DNA from: JAIQET01 sp035542575
GTDB lineage: Bacteria > Acidobacteriota > Terriglobia > Terriglobales > Acidobacteriaceae
Direction of reading: 5' to 3'
Length of the DNA: 64,000 nucleotides
Assembly (NCBI GenBank): GCA_035542575.1
Contig: DATKLE010000153.1
Coordinates: 6,388 to 70,387 of the forward strand
The position numbers and the translations under genes were made by a program. Under the pieces are notes generated by a model, which did no database searches, had not been told where the DNA came from, and worked only from the letters and a program-made list of their open reading frames with translations. Below are positions 1 to 8,907 of this stretch, piece after piece; positions within the stretch are counted from its first letter, which is position 1; each line of letters starts with the position of its first letter.

Positions 1-1
1 T

Positions 2-346
2 GGGATCAACGTCAATCAGACGGCTTTTCCGGCCGATCTGGAGTCGCTGGCAATTTCTTTGAAGATGTTTACCGGCACCGAGTGGTCGCGGGTGGAGGTG
101 TGCGCGGCTTTGCTAAAATCGCTCGACCGCGAATATCGGAATTTGCTGGAGAAGCCGGGAGCGCGGGAATCGGTCATGCGGCGCTTCCAGGAGGCGTCGT
201 CGTCGGTACGCGGGCGGCGCGTGCGCATTGAGGAGACTCCGGACCTTGAAGGCGTGACCGAAGGGTTGGATGAACGCGGGTTCCTGCTGTTGCGCACGGC
301 GCAGGGAGTTAAGCCGGTGCTGAGTGGGACAGTAAGGTTTGTTTAA
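2..346 (+). CDS. birA: Biotin--[acetyl-CoA-carboxylase] ligase, C-terminal part
   Basis: The frame is open from base 2 to a stop at 346 and begins inside the biotin ligase catalytic domain with GINVNQTAFP, the conserved segment that closes the biotinyl-AMP site. The remaining ~115 residues hold the helical stretch (LLKSLDREYRNLLE) and a small C-terminal SH3-like domain ending SGTVRFV. BirA-type enzymes activate biotin with ATP and attach it to the carboxyl carrier protein of acetyl-CoA carboxylase. The start lies outside the window, so an N-terminal HTH repressor domain cannot be judged. The cofactor gene coaX follows on the same strand, an arrangement common in bacteria. Confidence 0.88.
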   Translation, partial: GINVNQTAFPADLESLAISLKMFTGTEWSRVEVCAALLKSLDREYRNLLEKPGARESVMRRFQEASSSVRGRRVRIEETPDLEGVTEGLDERGFLLLRTAQGVKPVLSGTVRFV

Positions 347-447
347 GGGGTGCGGGTCTGTGTCATGGCGACCGACGACCTCAGCGGCGAAAGCCGGAAT
401 CTTGCAGCGTTGATCGCAGCGCTTAAGCGCTGCGCCACCCAAAACCA

Positions 448-470
448 TGACAGCTGAAGGCTGACGGCTA
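448..470. repeat. Short intergenic repeat of the 'QPSA' family
   Basis: A copy of the GCTGA(A/G)GGCTGACGGC repeat ends at the coaX start codon. The same sequence in the opposite sense encodes the C-terminal tails of three genes at 33-34 kb. It leaves no obvious Shine-Dalgarno for coaX. Confidence 0.5.
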
Positions 471-1369
471 TGCTTCTGGTTCTCGATGTCGGCAACACCA
501 ACACGGTGCTGGGCGTCTTTGCCAAGGTGGCCAAGGTGCACCCCGGCGAAGGCGGCGCAGCGGAGAGCGAATCGCCGCGCTACGAGTTGCTGGTGGCCAA
601 CTGGCGCGTGGCCACCACCCAGACGCAGACCGTGGACGAGTACGGCGTCCTCTTCCGCAACCTTTTTGCCATGGCCAACCTGGAGCCCAAGGGCATTCAC
701 GGCATCGTGATTTCTTCGGTGGTACCACCGCTTGATTCCACTCTGCGCCAGGTCTGCGAACGCTATTTCAACTGCAAGCCGCTGTTTATTGAGCCGGGTG
801 TGAAGACGGGCATGCCGGTGCTCTACGAAAATCCCGCCGAGGTGGGGGCCGACCGCATTGTCAATTCCGTGGCAGCCTTCGAAAAGTACGGCGGGCCGTG
901 CGTGTCGGTGGACTTCGGCACCGCTACGACGTTCGACTGCGTATCCGCCAAGGGCGAGTACATTGGCGGCGTGATCTGTCCCGGCATTGCGATTTCGGCC
1001 GAGGCACTGTTTGGCCGCACGGCGCGGCTGCAGCGGGTGGACATCCGCAAGCCGGCGCGGGTGATCGGTACGACCACCGTGGGCAGCATGCAGTCGGGTC
1101 TTTATTATGGGTATCTCGGGCTCGTGGATGGAATTCTGGAGCTGCTGCTGGCGGAGTTAGGCAAAGATACGAAAGTGGTGGCGACGGGCGGCCTGGCTTC
1201 GCTGATCGGCTCGGGCTCAAAGTACATCAAGAATGTAGATGAATTTCTCACGCTGGAGGGACTGCGGATCATCTACCAGCGCAACGCCGGGAAACCTGCG
1301 GCTGCCGCCAAACCGCAGCGCGCCACCCCATCTAAGCCCTGGCCGGGCAGCAAGTCGAAATCCCGCTGA
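470..1369 (+). CDS. coaX: Type III pantothenate kinase
   Basis: The 299-residue protein phosphorylates pantothenate, the first step of CoA synthesis, in the cytoplasm. It shows the type III (ASKHA-fold) marks: DVGNTNTVLGVF at residues 6-17 for phosphate binding, GADRIVNSVAAF near residue 125, and SVDFGTATTFD near 145. A Lys/Pro/Ser-rich tail of about 30 residues follows the catalytic core and is not part of the family. The ATG at 470 begins directly at the conserved MLLVLDVGN. The next gene starts on the base after the stop, so the two are probably co-transcribed. panB and panC, which make its substrate, lie about 29 kb away. Confidence 0.95.
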   Translation: MLLVLDVGNTNTVLGVFAKVAKVHPGEGGAAESESPRYELLVANWRVATTQTQTVDEYGVLFRNLFAMANLEPKGIHGIVISSVVPPLDSTLRQVCERYFNCKPLFIEPGVKTGMPVLYENPAEVGADRIVNSVAAFEKYGGPCVSVDFGTATTFDCVSAKGEYIGGVICPGIAISAEALFGRTARLQRVDIRKPARVIGTTTVGSMQSGLYYGYLGLVDGILELLLAELGKDTKVVATGGLASLIGSGSKYIKNVDEFLTLEGLRIIYQRNAGKPAAAAKPQRATPSKPWPGSKSKSR

Positions 1370-2074
1370 GTGGTCGTGGAAAACTACTTCAACTACTTCA
1401 CTGAAATCGAAGAACACTTTCAGCGGCGCCGGGGGACAATTCTGATGTTGTCCACGCTCGATTGGGCGCTGATTGAGACCTGGAAAGATGCCGGGATCCC
1501 GCTGGAGGCGGTGCTGCGTGGGATTGATGCGACGTTTGAGAACTATGAAAAGCGCCCTGCGAAGACGCGCAAGGTGAATGGACTGGGGTTTTGCTCGCAG
1601 GAAGTGCTGGCGGCAGCCGAAGACATGAAGGAAGCGGCCGTGGGAGCGGCGAAGCCCGAAAGCAAAGCGGCTAAGGGATTCGACGCGGCAGAGATTGCCG
1701 GGTTTTTGCGGCGATGTGCGGAGAAGCTGGAGGCAGCCAGCCTGCCTGAGGGGAGCGGAGTTTCAGCCCGGCCGCTGGCCAAGGAAACCGCCGCCACGCT
1801 GCGAGAACAGGCCGCTGATCTTGAAGGCAAACAGCCGCGGTTGGAGGACCTGGAGCGCCGCTTGACGGTGCTTGAAGAAAAACTTTTTGCCGTGCTTCTG
1901 GCGGCGACGCCGGACGATGACATCGTTGCCGTGCGGGCAGAGGCCGACCGCGATCTCGCCCCCTATCGGCGGAAGATGCCGGGAGCGCAGATCGAGCAAC
2001 TCCACAAGCAGTATGTGCACAAGCGGCTGCTGGAGAAGTACGGGCTGCCGCGGTTGAGTTTGTTTTATATGTGA
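1370..2074 (+). CDS. Conserved hypothetical protein, predicted DNA-associated/helical
   Basis: The 234-residue protein has no family I can name. Its first 60 residues (FNYFTEIEEHFQRRRGT, then LLSTLDWALIETWKDAGIPLEAVLRGID) look like a small folded domain that recurs in Acidobacteriota proteins. Residues ~80-190 are charged and helical (EDLERRLTVLEEKLFAVLL), probably coiled coil. The start is a GTG abutting the coaX TGA (TGAGTG), which implies translational coupling; a second in-frame GTG lies two codons further on. It has no signal peptide or membrane segment. Its place between coaX and a flavoprotein gives no functional hint. Confidence 0.75.
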   Translation: MVVENYFNYFTEIEEHFQRRRGTILMLSTLDWALIETWKDAGIPLEAVLRGIDATFENYEKRPAKTRKVNGLGFCSQEVLAAAEDMKEAAVGAAKPESKAAKGFDAAEIAGFLRRCAEKLEAASLPEGSGVSARPLAKETAATLREQAADLEGKQPRLEDLERRLTVLEEKLFAVLLAATPDDDIVAVRAEADRDLAPYRRKMPGAQIEQLHKQYVHKRLLEKYGLPRLSLFYM

Positions 2075-2080
2075 CCTCGT

Positions 2081-3247
2081 TTGACTTATCACTTCGACGC
2101 ATTGATTCTCGGCGGAGGCGCGGCCGGCCTGATGTGCGCCATTGAAGCCGGCAAGCGCGGACGACGCGTGGCCGTGCTGGAGCGCGCCGACCAGCTCGGC
2201 AAGAAGATTCTTATCTCCGGTGGCGGGCGCTGCAACTTCACCAATATCTTTTGCCGGCCGGAGCACTTTCTCTCTGCCAATCCGCACTTCGCCAAGTCGG
2301 CTCTGGCGAGGTACACGCCGGCGGACTTCATCGCGCTGGTCGAGAAACACCGCATCCCGTATCACGAAAAGACCCTGGGACAGCTTTTCTGCGACCGCTC
2401 GGCGCGGGACATCCTGGGCATGCTAGAAAGCGAGTGCGAGGCGGGGGGCGTCCGCAGTTTTCTGGGAATCAAAATCTTGGAGGTGGAACGCTCCACCGAC
2501 TTCGTGGTTCGAACCCAGAACGATGAATTTCGCGCAGCAGCACTCGTGGTTGCAACCGGCGGCCTCTCCATTCCGAAGATTGGCGCGACGGCTTTCGGAT
2601 ATGACCTGGCGCGGCAATTCGGCCTGGCCATCTGCGAGCCCTCGCCGGGGCTGGTGCCGCTGGTGCTCGGAACTGAAGACCGTTCGCGCTACTGCGATCT
2701 GGCGGGGGTCTCTGCCGAGGTGGTTGCCTCCTGCGGAGATCAGCGGTTCCAGGAGAAGATGCTGATCACGCATCGCGGGCTGAGCGGGCCGGCGATATTG
2801 CAGATTTCTTCCTATTGGAAGAAGCCGGAGCCGATCCTGATTGACCTGGCGCCTGGGCGCGAAATCACTGCCAGCTTTAGCGATCCGAAGCAGCCGAGAA
2901 ATTTGGCGGCCGTGAAATCAGCTTTCCAATCATTTCTTCCCAATCGGCTTGCCAACCGGTGGCTGGATTTCCACGCGCCGGCAGCGTGGACGAATTCCGC
3001 TTTCGCTGAACTCGAGCGGCAGGTACATGCCTGGACGATCACGCCCGCAGGCACCGAAGGGTACGAGAAGGCTGAAGTGACCGCGGGAGGTGTGGACGCC
3101 GACGAACTGTCGGCGAAGACCATGGAAGCCCGCAAAGTCCCCGGCCTGTTCTTCATCGGAGAAGTGGTGGACGTAACCGGGCACCTGGGGGGATTCAATT
3201 TTCAGTGGGCGTGGGCGTCGGGCGCGGCGGCGGGGCGGGCAGTGTAA
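2081..3247 (+). CDS. NAD(P)/FAD-dependent oxidoreductase, HI0933/YhiN (BaiN-like) family
   Basis: The 388-residue flavoprotein has an N-terminal dinucleotide fold ILGGGAAGLMCAIEAGK (residues ~8-24), the signature KKILISGGGRCNFTN near residue 42, and the C-terminal FAD-binding motif GHLGGFNFQWAWASG that marks this family. The family includes the bile-acid reductase BaiN, but the natural substrate of most members is unknown, so no reaction is assigned. The start is TTG, seven bases after the stop of the preceding gene, and directly precedes the first beta strand (YHFDALILGGG). It is likely the last gene of the coaX transcript. Confidence 0.9.
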   Translation: MTYHFDALILGGGAAGLMCAIEAGKRGRRVAVLERADQLGKKILISGGGRCNFTNIFCRPEHFLSANPHFAKSALARYTPADFIALVEKHRIPYHEKTLGQLFCDRSARDILGMLESECEAGGVRSFLGIKILEVERSTDFVVRTQNDEFRAAALVVATGGLSIPKIGATAFGYDLARQFGLAICEPSPGLVPLVLGTEDRSRYCDLAGVSAEVVASCGDQRFQEKMLITHRGLSGPAILQISSYWKKPEPILIDLAPGREITASFSDPKQPRNLAAVKSAFQSFLPNRLANRWLDFHAPAAWTNSAFAELERQVHAWTITPAGTEGYEKAEVTAGGVDADELSAKTMEARKVPGLFFIGEVVDVTGHLGGFNFQWAWASGAAAGRAV

Positions 3248-3291
3248 GCAGATCATGGCCTATCGGATTGCTTGATATGAGCAAGCGCATC

Positions 3292-3822
3292 TTACGGGGG
3301 CCCGCCTTGTCGCTCTCCGTATGCTTCTGAGGGGTTGTGAGGGTTGTAGCGAACGACGTAGTCTGACGCGGGGCAATCACCCATCCTGTCAGACACAAAC
3401 TTCGGATCGGGATCGAGGTACCCCGATGCAGCCCAGACAGAGTACCGTTTGCCTTGCACGAAGTATTCCACGGAACATTGTCCAACATACATTGTGATTG
3501 GGAAACGCTGTGTCGGAGGTTCTTTCACAACCCTCGTGCCGGTTGGTATTCCCTTTACCGCAGGCCAGGTTTCCCGCAGGCGCTGATGTCTTTCCTGCCA
3601 GTATTGACCGCCGAAAACAGCCACCAGACACAAAACCACAATTGCGAAAACGGCGAGGCTTCGCCACCCAACGATGGGGTTGTCGACCGGCCTCGAAATG
3701 TCTTCCGATTTCACGCCTTTTGCGTCAATGCTCGGCGATGGCTCTGAATGAATTGTATCGTGTGTTCGATTGAGGAAGTACCCAATGTGAGTGGGTTTCT
3801 TGTGCACCCCAGTCCCGCGCAT
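3292..3822 (-). CDS. Single-pass membrane protein, DUF3592-like
   Basis: The 176-residue protein has a polar N-terminus, one hydrophobic helix near residues 54-72 (SLAVFAIVVLCLVAVFGG) and a soluble C-terminal domain that contains VEYFVQGKRYSVWA and VVRYNPHNPSEAY. That alternation resembles DUF3592 proteins, which carry a small beta-rich domain of unknown role outside the membrane. Two Cys (QCSVEYF and DCPASDY) could form a disulfide. It is divergent from the methyltransferase gene, with 16 bases between start codons. Starts further downstream before the helix are possible. Confidence 0.65.
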   Translation of the reverse strand: MRGTGVHKKPTHIGYFLNRTHDTIHSEPSPSIDAKGVKSEDISRPVDNPIVGWRSLAVFAIVVLCLVAVFGGQYWQERHQRLRETWPAVKGIPTGTRVVKEPPTQRFPITMYVGQCSVEYFVQGKRYSVWAASGYLDPDPKFVSDRMGDCPASDYVVRYNPHNPSEAYGERQGGPP

Positions 3823-3826
3823 GACT

Positions 3827-3832
3827 TAGAAT
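3827..3832 (+). promoter_or_regulatory. -10 element of a probable leaderless methyltransferase mRNA
   Basis: TAGAAT ends six bases before the TTG start at 3839 and there is no Shine-Dalgarno. Transcription would begin at or next to the start codon. The same arrangement recurs at several other genes here. Confidence 0.5.
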
Positions 3833-3838
3833 CCCCTC

Positions 3839-5131
3839 TTGCCCCTCTCCATCGAAAAGCTGGTTTACGGCGGCGACGGACTGGCCCGGCTGCCTGCCGA
3901 CGAGCATGGGCGCGGCAAGGCCCTCTTCGTTCCTTTCGTGCTTGAAGGTGAAGAGGTTGCGGTGGCCGTCACCGAGCAGAAGCCGGGATTTGCGCGCGGC
4001 CGGGCCGAGCAGATCCTGAAGGCTTCTCCTTTCCGCGTCGCCCCAGGTTGTCCTTACTTTCAGCTTTGCGGCGGATGCCACTACCAGCACGCTGCGTACT
4101 CGCATCAACTGACCATCAAGACCGCTATCCTGAAGGAAAATCTTCGGCGGATTGCCAAGCTGGAATTGGAAAGCGAAATTCACGTTCATCCCTCACCGGA
4201 GTGGAACTATCGCAACCGCGCACGGCTGAAGGTTCGTACTGCGCCGGACTTCGCCCTCGGCTACTTCAAGTTCAATTCGCACGAGCTGCTGCCGGTTGAG
4301 CAATGTCCGATCAGCTCGCCGCTGATCAATCGCGCAATCGCAGTGTTGTGGCAAGCCTACGGAGGCGAAGCACCCTCGCCCGACCTGGATGGAATCCAGG
4401 AAATCGAGTTTTTCGCGAATTCCGACGACACGCAATTGCAGGTCGAAGCCTACTGCGGCCCGGATGTTAGCCCGTCCGTTGCCGCAGAGCAGGCGAAGGA
4501 GTTGAAGGCGCTGCTTTCTGAGGTCTCCGGAGTAGCCGTCTTCCGCAACGAAGTCCGCAGTCCCGAAACCATCGCCGGAGCCGGAACCCCGCAACTGACC
4601 TACGTTACTCAACACGCCTCCTACCGGGTCAGCGCCGGCTCCTTCTTCCAGGTCAACCGCCACTTGACCGACGAATTGGTAACTCTCGTCACCGCGGGTC
4701 GGTCAGGCCGCACCGCGCTTGATCTTTACGCGGGGGTCGGCCTGTTCTCCTCAGTTCTATCTCGGGAATTCGAGCGGGTCATCGCGGTCGAATCATCACC
4801 GCTTTCGTATGCCGATCTGCGCTACAATGCGCCTGGAAATGTGAAGGCAGTTCAGGCGATGTCCGAGCAGTACCTGAAAAACGTAAGCGGCAAGTTGCAG
4901 CCCGATCTGGTGGTGGTGGATCCGCCGCGGAACGGGCTGGGTGAACGCGTAGTCCACGCCCTGGTCTCCCTGGGAGCGCCGCGCATGACGTATGTCTCCT
5001 GCGATCCGGCTACCCTCTCCCGCGACCTGGGCCGCCTGCTGAACTATGGATATCGAGTAGAGCAGGCGCATCTGGTTGATCTGTTCCCCCAGACCTACCA
5101 CCTGGAAAGCGTGTTTCATCTGGTGCGGTAA
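3839..5131 (+). CDS. 23S rRNA (uracil-5-)-methyltransferase, RlmD/TrmA family
   Basis: The 430-residue SAM-dependent enzyme methylates C5 of a uridine in RNA. Four Cys that would hold a [4Fe-4S] cluster are visible: C71, C77 and C80 (CPYFQLCGGC) and C156 (VEQCPIS), as in RlmD. The SAM site is DLYAGVGLFSSVLS, followed by VVVDPPRNGL and the catalytic Cys388 in YVSCDPATLSRDL. The first ~60 residues form a TRAM-like beta domain. It starts at a TTG that follows a -10 element directly. RlmD, RlmC and RlmCD share these motifs, so the exact uridine (U1939 or U747) cannot be told from sequence alone. Confidence 0.88.
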   Translation: MPLSIEKLVYGGDGLARLPADEHGRGKALFVPFVLEGEEVAVAVTEQKPGFARGRAEQILKASPFRVAPGCPYFQLCGGCHYQHAAYSHQLTIKTAILKENLRRIAKLELESEIHVHPSPEWNYRNRARLKVRTAPDFALGYFKFNSHELLPVEQCPISSPLINRAIAVLWQAYGGEAPSPDLDGIQEIEFFANSDDTQLQVEAYCGPDVSPSVAAEQAKELKALLSEVSGVAVFRNEVRSPETIAGAGTPQLTYVTQHASYRVSAGSFFQVNRHLTDELVTLVTAGRSGRTALDLYAGVGLFSSVLSREFERVIAVESSPLSYADLRYNAPGNVKAVQAMSEQYLKNVSGKLQPDLVVVDPPRNGLGERVVHALVSLGAPRMTYVSCDPATLSRDLGRLLNYGYRVEQAHLVDLFPQTYHLESVFHLVR

Positions 5132-5149
5132 GCCTTCATTCGTGAGGGT

Positions 5150-7825
5150 ATGAGTTCACAATTCAGCGCAACGGGTGTGCAAACCCCCCACCCTGTCTCT
5201 GCAAGAGGCGCAGAGACAAGGGTGGGCCACCCCTGTAGAGGCGCAGAGAGCAGGGTTGGGCTCCCGCGGCAGCCTCTGCTGTGGGCGGCATTCGCGTTCA
5301 GCGGCGGAATCTTGGCGGGTGAGTACCTGTGGCGCCCGCCGGTGTGGTGGCTGGTGGCGGCGGTGGCCTTTGGAGCGTTTACCGGTTTCTTTCGGCGGCG
5401 AAGGCCTTGGCTGGCTGGGCTGCTGAGCCTGAGTGTCGTGTTTCTTGCGGGCGCGATGAGCATCGAGTTGCGCACGCCGACCGATCCCGGTGCAGGCATT
5501 CTGCGTTTTGCCAATGGAGAGGAAGTCACCATCACCGCGCACGTGACCAACGACGGGGCTTTGCGGCAGGCAGGCCCCGGGACGCGGCAGGTGCTCGACG
5601 TGGAGACCGAGAGCATCGAAAGTGGAGACCGGTCAGTTGCGGTCCGCGCCGGAGTGCGCATCAGCGTTTACAGCAGAGACTTACCAGGCGAATCTGACGA
5701 CCCGACCGACAGCGGCGCTGCGCGCTTATTCCGCTATGGCGAGCGGGTGCGCATTGTGGGCATGCTGCATCCTCCGCGCAATTTCCGCAATCCGGGAGCG
5801 TTCGACTACCGGGCTTACCTGGCGGACAACAGCATTGCAGCGCTCGGTTCGGCCAAAGCCGAAAATGTAGAGCGGCTACCGGGTTTTGCCGGCTCACGCC
5901 TGGAGCTCTGGCGAACCCGCATCCATCGCAGCATCATCGGGAAGATTCATGCGCTGTGGCCGCCGGAGCAGGCCGCGCTGGTGGATGCGATGGTCATCGG
6001 CGAGGACGATTTCATCGCGCGCGCGACTCGCACGGATTTCCAACGCTCCGGCACCTACCACATCCTGGTGGTTTCTGGAATGAACGTTGGGATTCTGGCC
6101 TTTGTGACGTTCTGGGTGTTGCGGCGGCTGCGAGTCAGCGACCTGGTGGCCAGCACGCTTACGATGGTGCTCTGCGTGGCCTACGCCTTTCTCACCGATG
6201 TTGGTCCGCCCATCTGGCGGGCCACCTTGATGCTGACTCTCTATCTGGGCGCGAGGTTGCTGTATCGCGAGAAGTCCATGCTCAACGCCATTGGCGCGGC
6301 GGCGCTGAGCCTGCTGGTGGCCGATCCGCGAGTCTTGTTTGGCGCCAGCTTTCAGCTGACCTTTCTGTCGGTGTTGCTGATTGCCGCGGTGGGAGTTCCG
6401 ATCCTGGAACGCACCTCTCAGCCCTACTTACACGGCCTGCGCTATTTGGATTCGACTACCTACGATGTGACTCTCCCGCCACGCGTGGCGCAGTTCCGGC
6501 TTGATCTGCGGATGATTGCGGGACGACTGGGGCGGTTTCTGGGGAAGCGCATTCCGTTGCCGCTTCTGGCGGGGGGTCTGCGTGCGGTGCTTGCCGGCAT
6601 TGAAGTGCTCGTCATCTCCGCGCTCATGCAGGTGGGCCTGGCGCTGCCGATGGCTTACTACTTTCACCGCGCCACGGTGGTGGGATTGCCTGCCAATATC
6701 GTGGTGGTGCCACTGACCGGGGTGCTCATGCCCACGGCGATCGCGGCGGTCGCTGCGGGCTGTGTGTCGCCGCTTCTGGCGAAAGCGCCTGCGCTGATTG
6801 CAGGCATCACCCTGAAGGTGATTTCCGGCACCGTGCACGGGCTGGGCATACTTCGGGTGGCCGATGTCCGCGTGCCTACGCCGGGAATGCTGGTGGTGCT
6901 GTCCGCGGTCGCCGCGCTCGCGGTCTGCATGATTTTGGCGCGCCGCCGAGCGCTACTTGCCACCGCCGGCCTCGCCGCGCTGCTCGCCAGCGCTGTCTGG
7001 ATTTGTGCAGGTCCACTGCACCCCCAGCTTCGCACCGGAGTCCTGGAAGTCACCGCCATTGACGTGGGCCAGGGAGATTCCATTCTGCTGGTTTTCCCCG
7101 ATGGACACACTTTGCTGGTGGACGCGGGCGGGCTGCCGCACTGGATGCACTCAGACTTTGATGTGGGGGAGAACGTGGTTTCACCTTACCTGTGGTGGCG
7201 GGGCATTGGCCGGCTCGACGCGGTGGTGGCCACCCACCCCCACGCCGACCATATCGGCGGCATGGGGGCAATTCTGGCCAACTTCCGTCCCAGGGAGTTG
7301 TGGCTGGCGGTGGATTCGGAGAGCGCGGACTTGACTCGGCTGCTGCAGGAAGCGAAGGAGTTGGGCGTCAGTGTGGTGCCGCGCAAGGCGGCAGATGACT
7401 TTGCCTTCGGCGGAGCGGCCATTCGCATTCTGGCGCCTGCAGCCGATCCCGGCACGCGGGTCTTGCGGCCGAACGACGATTCCCTGGTGATGAAAGTCAC
7501 GTTTGCGAACACCTCGGCCCTGTTGGAAGGCGATGCTGAGCCACAAGCGGAACGGGAGATTACGGGAGAACAGCCGCAGGCCGATCTGCTGAAGGTGGCG
7601 CATCACGGCAGTGCGAAATCAACCATTCCCGAGCTGCTGGACGCGGTGCGGCCGCGTTTTGCGGTGATTTCCGTGGGCGCAGGGAACAGTTACGGGCATC
7701 CCCGCGAGGAGGTGCTGGAGAGGCTGGCGGGAGCGGCGGTCAGAACCTATCGGACCGACCTTGACGGGGCCGTCACGTTCTATCTCGACGGCGATCGGGT
7801 CACTCCGCAGGTGGCTCATCGCTGA
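5150..7825 (+). CDS. comEC: ComEC/Rec2 DNA-uptake channel protein
   Basis: The 891-residue inner-membrane protein would move single-stranded DNA into the cytoplasm during natural transformation. In order: a short unusual N-terminus, a DUF4131-type region with two helices and a soluble domain (residues ~45-230), the multi-helix competence domain with FQRSGTYHILVVSGMNVG near residue 300, and a C-terminal metallo-beta-lactamase-like nuclease domain (IDVGQGDSILLVF, then THPHADHIGGM and VAHHGSA). Residues ~9-33 are encoded by a palindromic intergenic-type repeat, not by family sequence. It starts 18 bases after the methyltransferase and overlaps the convergent DUF2007 gene by 26 bases. No comEA or comF is seen nearby. 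Confidence 0.93.
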   Translation: MSSQFSATGVQTPHPVSARGAETRVGHPCRGAESRVGLPRQPLLWAAFAFSGGILAGEYLWRPPVWWLVAAVAFGAFTGFFRRRRPWLAGLLSLSVVFLAGAMSIELRTPTDPGAGILRFANGEEVTITAHVTNDGALRQAGPGTRQVLDVETESIESGDRSVAVRAGVRISVYSRDLPGESDDPTDSGAARLFRYGERVRIVGMLHPPRNFRNPGAFDYRAYLADNSIAALGSAKAENVERLPGFAGSRLELWRTRIHRSIIGKIHALWPPEQAALVDAMVIGEDDFIARATRTDFQRSGTYHILVVSGMNVGILAFVTFWVLRRLRVSDLVASTLTMVLCVAYAFLTDVGPPIWRATLMLTLYLGARLLYREKSMLNAIGAAALSLLVADPRVLFGASFQLTFLSVLLIAAVGVPILERTSQPYLHGLRYLDSTTYDVTLPPRVAQFRLDLRMIAGRLGRFLGKRIPLPLLAGGLRAVLAGIEVLVISALMQVGLALPMAYYFHRATVVGLPANIVVVPLTGVLMPTAIAAVAAGCVSPLLAKAPALIAGITLKVISGTVHGLGILRVADVRVPTPGMLVVLSAVAALAVCMILARRRALLATAGLAALLASAVWICAGPLHPQLRTGVLEVTAIDVGQGDSILLVFPDGHTLLVDAGGLPHWMHSDFDVGENVVSPYLWWRGIGRLDAVVATHPHADHIGGMGAILANFRPRELWLAVDSESADLTRLLQEAKELGVSVVPRKAADDFAFGGAAIRILAPAADPGTRVLRPNDDSLVMKVTFANTSALLEGDAEPQAEREITGEQPQADLLKVAHHGSAKSTIPELLDAVRPRFAVISVGAGNSYGHPREEVLERLAGAAVRTYRTDLDGAVTFYLDGDRVTPQVAHR
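5187..5226. repeat. Palindromic repeat inside the comEC 5' coding region
   Basis: CCCACCCTGTCTCTG at 5187-5201 is answered by CAGAGACAAGGGTGGG at 5211-5226, a 15-bp stem with one bulged base and a 9-nt loop. A degenerate second half-copy follows to about 5264. The element is read in frame as part of the ComEC N-terminus. Confidence 0.7.
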
Positions 7826-8114
7826 GGTCGATTTCGGCGGTCTCATCCCCTGGCGTTTGCCGGTATTCCTCGATCACGCGGCGGGCCTCGTCGGCATCTT
7901 CCTCGCGCACCAGGATGACGGTGCCGCCGACTCCGGGAAGGATGTCCTGCTGGGCGTCGAGGGAAGTCATGTCGGCGTCGATGCCGGCAGACTCCAGCAG
8001 CCCGCGCACCACCAGGGCCTCGGACTCCTGTTCGGTGTCGAACACGCGCACCAGCTTCTCGTTCGGATTGGGACGTTCTTCGGTTTCGTTGGTGGAACCA
8101 GGGCGGTCTTCCAT
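7800..8114 (-). CDS. DUF2007-type putative signal-transducing protein
   Basis: The 104-residue acidic protein contains LVRVFDTEQESEALVVRGLLESAGIDAD and later GGTVILVREEDADEARRVIEEY. This is the DUF2007 pattern, a small ferredoxin-like fold of unknown function that also resembles PII/ACT-like regulators. The ATG at 8114 follows GGAGG at a good distance, so I prefer it to upstream starts. The C-terminus (DETAEIDLSDEPPAE) is strongly acidic. Its last 26 bases overlap the end of comEC on the opposite strand. Confidence 0.72.
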   Translation of the reverse strand: MEDRPGSTNETEERPNPNEKLVRVFDTEQESEALVVRGLLESAGIDADMTSLDAQQDILPGVGGTVILVREEDADEARRVIEEYRQTPGDETAEIDLSDEPPAE

Positions 8115-8429
8115 CGCTCCTCCCGTCTTGACGGCGTATCGGACCTCTGCCACGAAGCCCGGATCGCGCTTAGTGATTCTAACTCCCCCGGGGCGGGATC
8201 GGGATGGCGTCGGGCAGAATGGCCCCAAGCTGCGTCCTTTCACGAAGTTAATGCTCTCGGACACTTCGGTAATTGCCCGCACCAATGGGCGATTGCATTT
8301 CACCGGCATTTGCCCGCAGAATCGGGGCAGTCAGGGGGCGCAACGTCGCCTGGCGGTGGAACATCTAAACTGGTGGTCGGATGGGGCGCAGGCGGTGGGG
8401 CTGCGGGCCGTGTCCGACTTGGGGGGCCC
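8115..8429. other. Divergent intergenic region, 315 bp
   Basis: This spacer separates the DUF2007 gene from the small hypothetical gene on the other strand and should hold both promoters. An A/T-richer patch with TAAACT sits near 8370 upstream of the right-hand gene. I see no repeat, RNA gene or strong hairpin. Confidence 0.4.
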
Positions 8430-8720
8430 ATGGATGGTCTGCAACCGAACGAACGGTCTGGAAGCGCCGGAAAAGATTCAGAAAGCCTAAGCGAGACACA
8501 GGAGGAAGCGCGAAAAATCCGGCGGCTGCAACTGATGATCAGTATGGTCATGTCGGTCATCAGCCAGGACGCCAATCTTACCGTGGAAGAAGCCTCCGAG
8601 CTGGTGGCCGGCGCCAAACGCGCCGCCCTGGCCATGTTCCCGGATAAAGAGCTCGCCTACGATATCCTCTACAAGCCCCGCCTGCAGCGGCTGATGAAGG
8701 AAAGATTCCGGCTGCAGTAA
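8430..8720 (+). CDS. Small conserved hypothetical protein
   Basis: The 96-residue soluble protein has a polar, Ser/Glu-rich first 30 residues and then a helical domain (RRLQLMISMVMSVISQDANL, then TVEEASELVAGAKRAALAMF). It has no signal peptide and no Cys. The sequence is regular and codon use matches its neighbours, so it is likely real, but I cannot assign a function. The ATG at 8430 follows a G-rich stretch that may serve as a ribosome site. The open frame extends far upstream into comEC, which is a shadow. Confidence 0.6.
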   Translation: MDGLQPNERSGSAGKDSESLSETQEEARKIRRLQLMISMVMSVISQDANLTVEEASELVAGAKRAALAMFPDKELAYDILYKPRLQRLMKERFRLQ

Positions 8721-8907
8721 GAAATACTGTTGATTCATGATCGATGATGGAAGGGCGGGGTTCTGTCACCCGAGTGATGTGCGCGATTCGGCTACTTGGA
8801 CTTTCTCCGCTGCGCCCCGTGCCAAATGGTACTGATCATCACGCGGCTGTGCTGCACCTGGTAGAGCATCACATATGGAGTGCCTCCGATAATGGAAAGA
8901 GGAACCT

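Noticed and set aside
7761..8720. A 319-codon plus-strand frame from comEC to the small hypothetical gene
   Set aside because: Its first 220 codons lie over comEC and the DUF2007 gene and have no domain; only the last 96 codons look like protein.
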